Shown here: in pieces, positions 6,428 through 10,339 of the stretch
Position numbering within the stretch: position 1 is the stretch's first letter
Layout: each line of letters starts with the position of its first letter
Origin: Sphingomonadales bacterium
GTDB lineage: Bacteria; Pseudomonadota; Alphaproteobacteria; Sphingomonadales; Sphingomonadaceae
Assembly (NCBI GenBank): GCA_025360285.1
Contig: JANYCM010000104.1
Coordinates: 1-10,339, forward strand
Length of the DNA: 10,339 nucleotides
Direction of reading: 5' to 3'
Made by a program: the position numbers and the translations under genes
Notes under the pieces: model-generated
Database searches by the model: none
Seen by the model: the letters and a program-made list of their open reading frames with translations, nothing else
Told to the model about the DNA's origin: nothing

Positions 6428-7560
6428 TGGCGGATTTTCCGAAGGGCGCTGCCGTCATCGTCATCGGCGCCGGGGTGACGGGCCTCAGCGCCGCCTGGTG
6501 GCTGGCGCGGTCGGGGGTCGATGTTATCGTTCTCGACAAGGGGATCATCGGCTGGGAAGCCTCGGGCCGCAACGGCGGCGGCGCCTCACATTATCAAAGC
6601 CCATTGTTTGCCGAGGAACAGCGGCTGTGGCCGCAGATGGACGATCTGCTCGGCTATCCCACCGAATATGTCCGCGAACGCATCATCATCCAGCGCGACC
6701 AGGCGCTGCTCGATCATTATCTGGCGGTCGGCCGCATGTGCACGGCGATCGGCTACCGCGTCGATCCGCTCGATGCCAAACAGGCGCAGGAACTGGTGCC
6801 GCTGACCGACGAGACGTGTCTGGGCGGCATTCACCTGCGCTTCGGCGGCCATGCCAACCCGCAGCGCACCGTCCAGGCCTATGCCTGGGCCTTGCAGGAT
6901 CTGGGGGGCCGCATTTTCCAGCACACGCGGGCGCTGGCAATCGAAACGGCCGGCGGGCGGGCGGTGGCGGTGCTGACGCCGCGCGGCCGCATCGCCTGTG
7001 AGGCGCTGGTCGTCGCCGCCGGGCCGCAATCGGGGATGCTGCTGGCGCCGCTGGGCATCAATTTTCCGGTGACATCGGCGCGCGCCGAAATGATCGTCAC
7101 CGAACCGGCGCCGTTGATGGCGATCGGCGGGGTTGACGGCAATGGTCTGTATGGCCGCCAGACGCTGCGCGGCAATCTGGCCTTTGGCGGCGGGCCGCAT
7201 GAATGGATCGCCATGACGCCCGATGGCCCGGCGGCGCGGCCGACATCGCCGCTGATCCGCAATCTGGCGCGGCGGGTGGCGGAGATGTTCCCCAGGGCGG
7301 CACATCTGAATGTCATCCGCAGCTGGGCCGGGGTCATCGAAAACACCCCCGATGGCCGGCCGATCTTTGACCGCCGCGAGAATATCACCATGGCGACCAT
7401 GTCCGGCGTCGGCTTCGGCCTGTCGCCGGCCAGCGGCCATGCCATCCGCGACCTTGTGCTGGACGGCGCCTGTTCCTTCACCGACCTGTCCAAGCTCGGC
7501 CTCGGTCGCTTTGCCGATTTGCCGGATGATTGGCGCGAACAGCGCGGCTGGGCGGCATGA
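6427..7560 (+). CDS. FAD-dependent amine oxidase/dehydrogenase of the glycine/D-amino-acid oxidase family (catalytic B-type subunit)
   Basis: A 377-residue protein of the DAO superfamily. The FAD-binding motif is VIGAGVTGLSAAWWLA (12-27), followed by ASGRNGGGA (45-53), the flavin-contact loop shared with sarcosine oxidase beta, opine oxidase B and HcnC. The C-terminal mark is SWAGVIENTPDGRPIFD (299-315). DAO-family subunits oxidise C-N bonds of secondary or tertiary amino acids, releasing an aldehyde or oxo acid. It starts on the TGATG overlap with the FAD/[2Fe-2S] gene, so the two probably form one complex. In this operon it could remove a methyl from a dimethylamino intermediate, a job done by other flavoproteins in glycine betaine breakdown (inference). 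Its final codons (QRGWAA-stop) resemble the ends of two short repeat units directly downstream. Confidence 0.88.
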   Translation: MADFPKGAAVIVIGAGVTGLSAAWWLARSGVDVIVLDKGIIGWEASGRNGGGASHYQSPLFAEEQRLWPQMDDLLGYPTEYVRERIIIQRDQALLDHYLAVGRMCTAIGYRVDPLDAKQAQELVPLTDETCLGGIHLRFGGHANPQRTVQAYAWALQDLGGRIFQHTRALAIETAGGRAVAVLTPRGRIACEALVVAAGPQSGMLLAPLGINFPVTSARAEMIVTEPAPLMAIGGVDGNGLYGRQTLRGNLAFGGGPHEWIAMTPDGPAARPTSPLIRNLARRVAEMFPRAAHLNVIRSWAGVIENTPDGRPIFDRRENITMATMSGVGFGLSPASGHAIRDLVLDGACSFTDLSKLGLGRFADLPDDWREQRGWAA

Positions 7561-7589
7561 GCCGGCCTAAGCAAAAGCGCGCGGCATGA
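7557..7589 (+). other. Ten-codon mini-ORF in the junction repeat (MSRPKQKRAA)
   Basis: Starts on the ATGA shared with the stop of the upstream flavoprotein gene and ends on the ATGA that starts the second mini-ORF. It has no SD site, so translation would rely on re-initiation by terminating ribosomes. A functional peptide is unlikely; its role, if any, is to carry ribosomes across the expanded junction. Confidence 0.3.
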
Positions 7590-7618
7590 GCCGCCCTGAT
7601 CAACGGCGCGCGGCATGA
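7586..7618 (+). other. Ten-codon mini-ORF in the junction repeat (MSRPDQRRAA)
   Basis: The second rung: it starts on ATGA overlapping the first mini-ORF's stop and ends on ATGA overlapping the soxB start at 7615. It differs from the first at two residues, positions 5 and 7. Confidence 0.3.
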
Positions 7619-8871
7619 GCCGCTATTCGGCGCTGGCCCTGCTGCGCGGTGCCCTGACGGGGCAGCGCCACTGGCAACCGGCGTGGCGCGACGCGGTGCC
7701 GAAAAAATCCTATGACGTCGTCATCATCGGCGGCGGCGGTCATGGGCTTGCCACGGCTTACTACCTCGCCAGGCACCATGGGCTGCGCAACATCGCCGTC
7801 GTCGAAAAATCCTGGATCGGCGGCGGCAATACCGGCCGCAACACCACCATCGTGCGGTCCAACTACCGCCAGGCGCCGCTGCACAATTTCTTCGAAATGG
7901 CGCTGAAACTGTGGGAGGGGATGAGCGACGACTTGAACTTCAACGTCATGTTCAGCCCGCGCGGCGCGCTGTTCCTCGGCCATAGCGACAGCGACATGCG
8001 GCAATTGGCCGAACGCGGCGATGCGCTGGCGTGTGACGGGATCGACGCCGAACTGCTCAGCCGCGATCAGGTAGCCAAGCTGGTGCCGCTGCTCGACATG
8101 GCGGACACGGCGCGCTTCCCCATCCAGGGCGGCATGATCCAGCGCCGCGGCGGCACCGCACGGCATGATGCCGTCGCCTGGGGCTATGCCCGCGCCGCCG
8201 ACGCGCTGGGGGTCGATATCATCCAGAATTGCGAGGTGACGGGCTTCAGCATGGCGGGTGGCCGCGTCACCGGGGTTGAAACGACGCGCGGGCCCATCGG
8301 CGCCGACAAGGTCGGCATCTGCGTTGCCGGCAACAGCGGGCATGTCGCGGGCCTTGCCGGCATCAGGCTGCCGATCGAGGCACAGACCCTGCAGGCGTTC
8401 GTGACCGAACCGGTCAAGCCGATGATCGACACGGTGATCATGTCGCAATCGCTGCACTGCTATATCAGCCAGTCGGACAAGGGCGGCATCGTGCTGGGCG
8501 GCGACCCCGACCAATTCCCCAGCTATGCCCAGCGCGGGCTGGCGCCGCGCCTTGAAAAGACCGCCGCCGAGGCGATCGCGCTGGTCCCGGCGCTGTCTCG
8601 CCTGCGCATGGTGCGCTGCTGGTCAGGGACGACCGACATGAGCTTCGATGGTTCGCCGATCATTTCGGCGTTGCCGGTTGACGGCCTCTACCTCAACGGC
8701 GGCTGGTGCTATGGCGGCTTCAAGGCGACGCCGGGGTCCGGGCTGGCCTATGCGCAACTGCTCGCTACCGGTGTGCCGCATCCACTGGCCGCCGGCTTTG
8801 GCCTTGATCGCTTCGCGCGCGGTGCAACGATCGACGAGGCCGGCGTCGGCCCCTGGCCGCAAGCCCGCTGA
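7615..8871 (+). CDS. soxB: Sarcosine oxidase beta subunit family protein
   Basis: A 418-residue protein, full length for heterotetrameric sarcosine oxidase beta. The start is typical of the family (RYSALALLRGAL, then HWQPAWRD at 19-26). The FAD motif VVIIGGGGHGLATAYYLA is at 35-52, followed by GGGNTGRNTTIVRSNY (69-84). His184 in GGTARHDAVAWGYAR matches the conserved histidine that carries covalent FMN in the characterised enzyme. The C-terminal NGGWCYGGFKATPGSG (361-376) is the usual flavin-site motif. The complex demethylates sarcosine-like secondary amines to the primary amine, giving a one-carbon unit at folate (5,10-methylene-THF) and, as an oxidase, H2O2. It is followed by soxD and soxA in the standard order. 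It has no SD site, and the start lies in the third copy of a 29-bp repeat, so translation probably depends on coupling. The true substrate may be another N-methyl amino acid. Confidence 0.94.
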   Translation: MSRYSALALLRGALTGQRHWQPAWRDAVPKKSYDVVIIGGGGHGLATAYYLARHHGLRNIAVVEKSWIGGGNTGRNTTIVRSNYRQAPLHNFFEMALKLWEGMSDDLNFNVMFSPRGALFLGHSDSDMRQLAERGDALACDGIDAELLSRDQVAKLVPLLDMADTARFPIQGGMIQRRGGTARHDAVAWGYARAADALGVDIIQNCEVTGFSMAGGRVTGVETTRGPIGADKVGICVAGNSGHVAGLAGIRLPIEAQTLQAFVTEPVKPMIDTVIMSQSLHCYISQSDKGGIVLGGDPDQFPSYAQRGLAPRLEKTAAEAIALVPALSRLRMVRCWSGTTDMSFDGSPIISALPVDGLYLNGGWCYGGFKATPGSGLAYAQLLATGVPHPLAAGFGLDRFARGATIDEAGVGPWPQAR

Positions 8872-9116
8872 TGCTGCGCATTGATTGCCCCCATTGCGGC
8901 CCGCGCGCCCAGGTGGAATTCACCTATGAGCGGACGCGCGATTCGATCGTGACGCTCGCCATGACGCCGAATGAGGCGATGAATACGCTCTATTCCCGCG
9001 CCAATCCGCGCGGTTGGGATGAGGAGCTTTGGCGGCACAGCTATGGCTGCCGGCAATGGCTGCTCATCCGGCGGCATCGCACGACTCACGCCATCGACAG
9101 CGTGACGCCATGCTGA
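8871..9116 (+). CDS. soxD: Sarcosine oxidase delta subunit family protein
   Basis: An 81-residue protein, slightly short for SoxD. The zinc site is intact: C6 and C9 (CPHCGPR) and H56 and C60 (WRHSYGCRQW). FTY (17-19) and YSRANPRGWDEELW (41-54) are the other family marks. SoxD is the small structural zinc subunit that sits with SoxA in the alpha-beta-gamma-delta complex. It starts on a 1-nt TGATG overlap with soxB, and its last 7 nt overlap the soxA start. Confidence 0.93.
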   Translation: MLRIDCPHCGPRAQVEFTYERTRDSIVTLAMTPNEAMNTLYSRANPRGWDEELWRHSYGCRQWLLIRRHRTTHAIDSVTPC

Positions 9117-10339
9117 ATTTCAGCTTCGATGGCAGAGCGATGCAGGCGCAGCCCGGCGACACGCTGGCGGCGGCGCTGCTGCGCAACGGCGTCCGCATCG
9201 TCGGCCGCAGCTTCAAATATCACCGGCCGCGCGGCATCTTGAGCGCCGGGGTCGAGGAACCCAATGCGCTGGTGACGGTCGGCGAAGGCGGCCGCACCGA
9301 GCCTAATACCCGCGCCACCGATGTGTTCGTCTATGAAGGCCTGGTCGCCCGCAGCCAGAACCGCTGGCCGAGCCTGAAATTCGATATCGGCGCGGTGCTC
9401 GGCCTGGCGGCGCCGGTGTTCGCGGCGGGATTTTATTACAAGACCTTCTTTGGCCCGCCGTCGCGCTGGATGTTTTACGAACGCTTCATCCGCCGCGCCG
9501 CCGGGCTGGGGCCGGCGCCGACGCTCGCCGACCCCGACCCGTGTGAACATCGCGCCGGCTTTTGCGACGTGCTGGTGATCGGCAGCGGCCCGGCCGGGCT
9601 GGCAGCAGCGAGCGCGGCAGCGGCAGCCGGCGAGCGGGTGTTGCTCGTCGAACAGGATGCGCGACTGGGCGGCAGCCTGTTGGTGGACGGCGGCGACCTT
9701 GCCGGGATCGCGGCGACGCTGGACGCGATAACCGCCGCCGGTGGCCGGGTGCTGACGCGCACCACCGCCTCGGGCCTGTGGGACCAGGGTTTCGTCACCC
9801 TCGTGCAGCATGTCGCCGAACCCGGCCAGCCGGCCGCGCTGGCGCAGCGGCTGTGGCATGTGCGCGCCGGCCGCATCATGCTGGCCACCGGCGCCATCGA
9901 ACGGCCGCTGACCTTTGCCGGCAATGATCGGCCCGGCGTCATGCTGGCGAGCGCGGTGCGGGCCTATGTGAACCGTTTCGGCGTGCTGCCGGGCCAGCGC
10001 GTCGTCATCGCCACCAACAACGATGCCGCCTTTGCGACCGCCGAGGCGGTCGTCGCGGCGGGCGGTGAAGTGGTCGCCATTCTCGATTCGCGGCCGGCGT
10101 TGAGTGCCGTGGCGATCGAGGCCAAGGCGCAATTTCGCGTCCACACCAATGCAGTCGTCGTGTCGACACGCGGTCGCGCTGGGAAGCTGACGGCGGTAAA
10201 GGCCGACATCTGGACCGAACCGGCCACTTTCGCCGCCGACCTGCTCGCCGTGTCCGGGGGCTTCACACCCGTCGTCCATCTCCACAGCCAGGGCGGCGGC
10301 AAGCTCGACTGGCGCGACGATATCCAGGCGTTCGTTCCC
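9110..10339 (+). CDS. soxA: Sarcosine oxidase alpha subunit family protein (5' part; runs off the window)
   Basis: 410 codons are open from the ATG at 9110 to the last base, against about 950-1000 residues for the full subunit. Residues 1-80 are the N-terminal ferredoxin-like domain, with GRSFKYHRPRGILSAGVEEPNAL (33 on), the hallmark of SoxA. No cysteine is present there, so no iron-sulfur cluster can bind, as is usual for SoxA and unlike HcnA-type subunits. The NAD-binding domain follows: VLVIGSGPAGLAAASAA (154-170), RIMLATGAIERPLTF (255-269), NDRPGVMLASAVRAYVN (272-288). The part missing to the right should hold the rest of this domain and the GCV_T-like C-terminal domain that binds tetrahydrofolate and captures the oxidised methyl group. 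It overlaps soxD by 7 nt. soxG would be expected next. Confidence 0.94.
   Translation, partial: MLNFSFDGRAMQAQPGDTLAAALLRNGVRIVGRSFKYHRPRGILSAGVEEPNALVTVGEGGRTEPNTRATDVFVYEGLVARSQNRWPSLKFDIGAVLGLAAPVFAAGFYYKTFFGPPSRWMFYERFIRRAAGLGPAPTLADPDPCEHRAGFCDVLVIGSGPAGLAAASAAAAAGERVLLVEQDARLGGSLLVDGGDLAGIAATLDAITAAGGRVLTRTTASGLWDQGFVTLVQHVAEPGQPAALAQRLWHVRAGRIMLATGAIERPLTFAGNDRPGVMLASAVRAYVNRFGVLPGQRVVIATNNDAAFATAEAVVAAGGEVVAILDSRPALSAVAIEAKAQFRVHTNAVVVSTRGRAGKLTAVKADIWTEPATFAADLLAVSGGFTPVVHLHSQGGGKLDWRDDIQAFVP

Larger units (their letters stand above)
7552..7623 (+). repeat. 29-bp tandem repeat of a stop/start gene junction
   Basis: Two 29-bp units, 7552-7580 and 7581-7609, agree at 24 of 29 positions. 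A third, partial copy from 7610 carries the true soxB start. GCGCGCGGCATGAGCCGC is identical, 18 nt, at 7577-7594 and 7606-7623. Each copy contains ATGA, so the overlap between the upstream stop and a downstream ATG is present three times, at 7557, 7586 and 7615. The unit's first part matches the soxB start (ATGAGCCGC) and its last part resembles the end of the upstream gene (CAG/CAA, CGC, GCG, GCA, TGA). It looks like a tandem duplication of the gene junction itself. Confidence 0.85.

Noticed and set aside
6586..8514. Long minus-strand frames (6586-7440 and 7600-8514) opposite the flavoprotein and soxB genes
   Set aside because: Composition is that of reverse-complemented GC-rich coding DNA, with no motifs and no RBS.
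9086..10285. 399-codon minus-strand open frame opposite soxA
   Set aside because: Low-complexity Arg/Gly/His-rich translation with no recognisable motif; a typical antisense shadow of a high-GC gene with clear SoxA motifs on the plus strand.

Overview
The window is high-GC (roughly two thirds G+C) bacterial DNA with densely packed genes and strong C/G preference at third codon positions. Protein family content and codon style suggest an alphaproteobacterium, most plausibly a sphingomonad; this is inference, since no rRNA or other taxonomic marker is present. I see no tRNA, rRNA, insertion sequence or CRISPR array.

Layout. (1) 1-824, minus strand: the 5' part of an exported helical, TPR-like protein, running off the left edge. 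(2) 891-1508, plus strand: a glutathione-dependent isomerase of the HCCA isomerase/kappa-GST (DsbA-fold) family. (3) 1496-2425, minus strand: a LysR-type regulator, whose 3' end overlaps the isomerase's 3' end by 13 nt. (4) 2426-2577: a 152-bp divergent control region with a plausible sigma70-type promoter and two perfect inverted repeats. (5) 2578 to beyond the right edge, plus strand: a tightly packed operon of seven genes: Rieske oxygenase, PLP-dependent cystathionine gamma-synthase-family enzyme, an FAD/[2Fe-2S] subunit, a glycine/D-amino-acid-oxidase-type FAD subunit, then soxB, soxD and the first 410 codons of soxA (heterotetrameric sarcosine oxidase family). Every junction in the operon is an overlap of 1-7 nt except the one before soxB, where the stop/start overlap has been expanded by a 29-bp tandem repeat. 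The longest gene-free stretch is the 152-bp control region.

How the genes may work together (inference). Rieske oxygenases of this type remove the first methyl from quaternary ammonium compounds. Flavoprotein oxidases or dehydrogenases remove methyls from tertiary and secondary amines. A PLP enzyme of the Cys/Met metabolism family needs a free primary amine. Read together, the operon looks like a stepwise N-demethylation line (trimethyl, dimethyl, monomethyl, free amino acid) ending in beta/gamma-elimination of an S- or O-substituted amino acid. The substrate cannot be read from the sequence. A Rieske reductase, a transporter, soxG and the C-terminal half of soxA are not in the window and may lie to the right.
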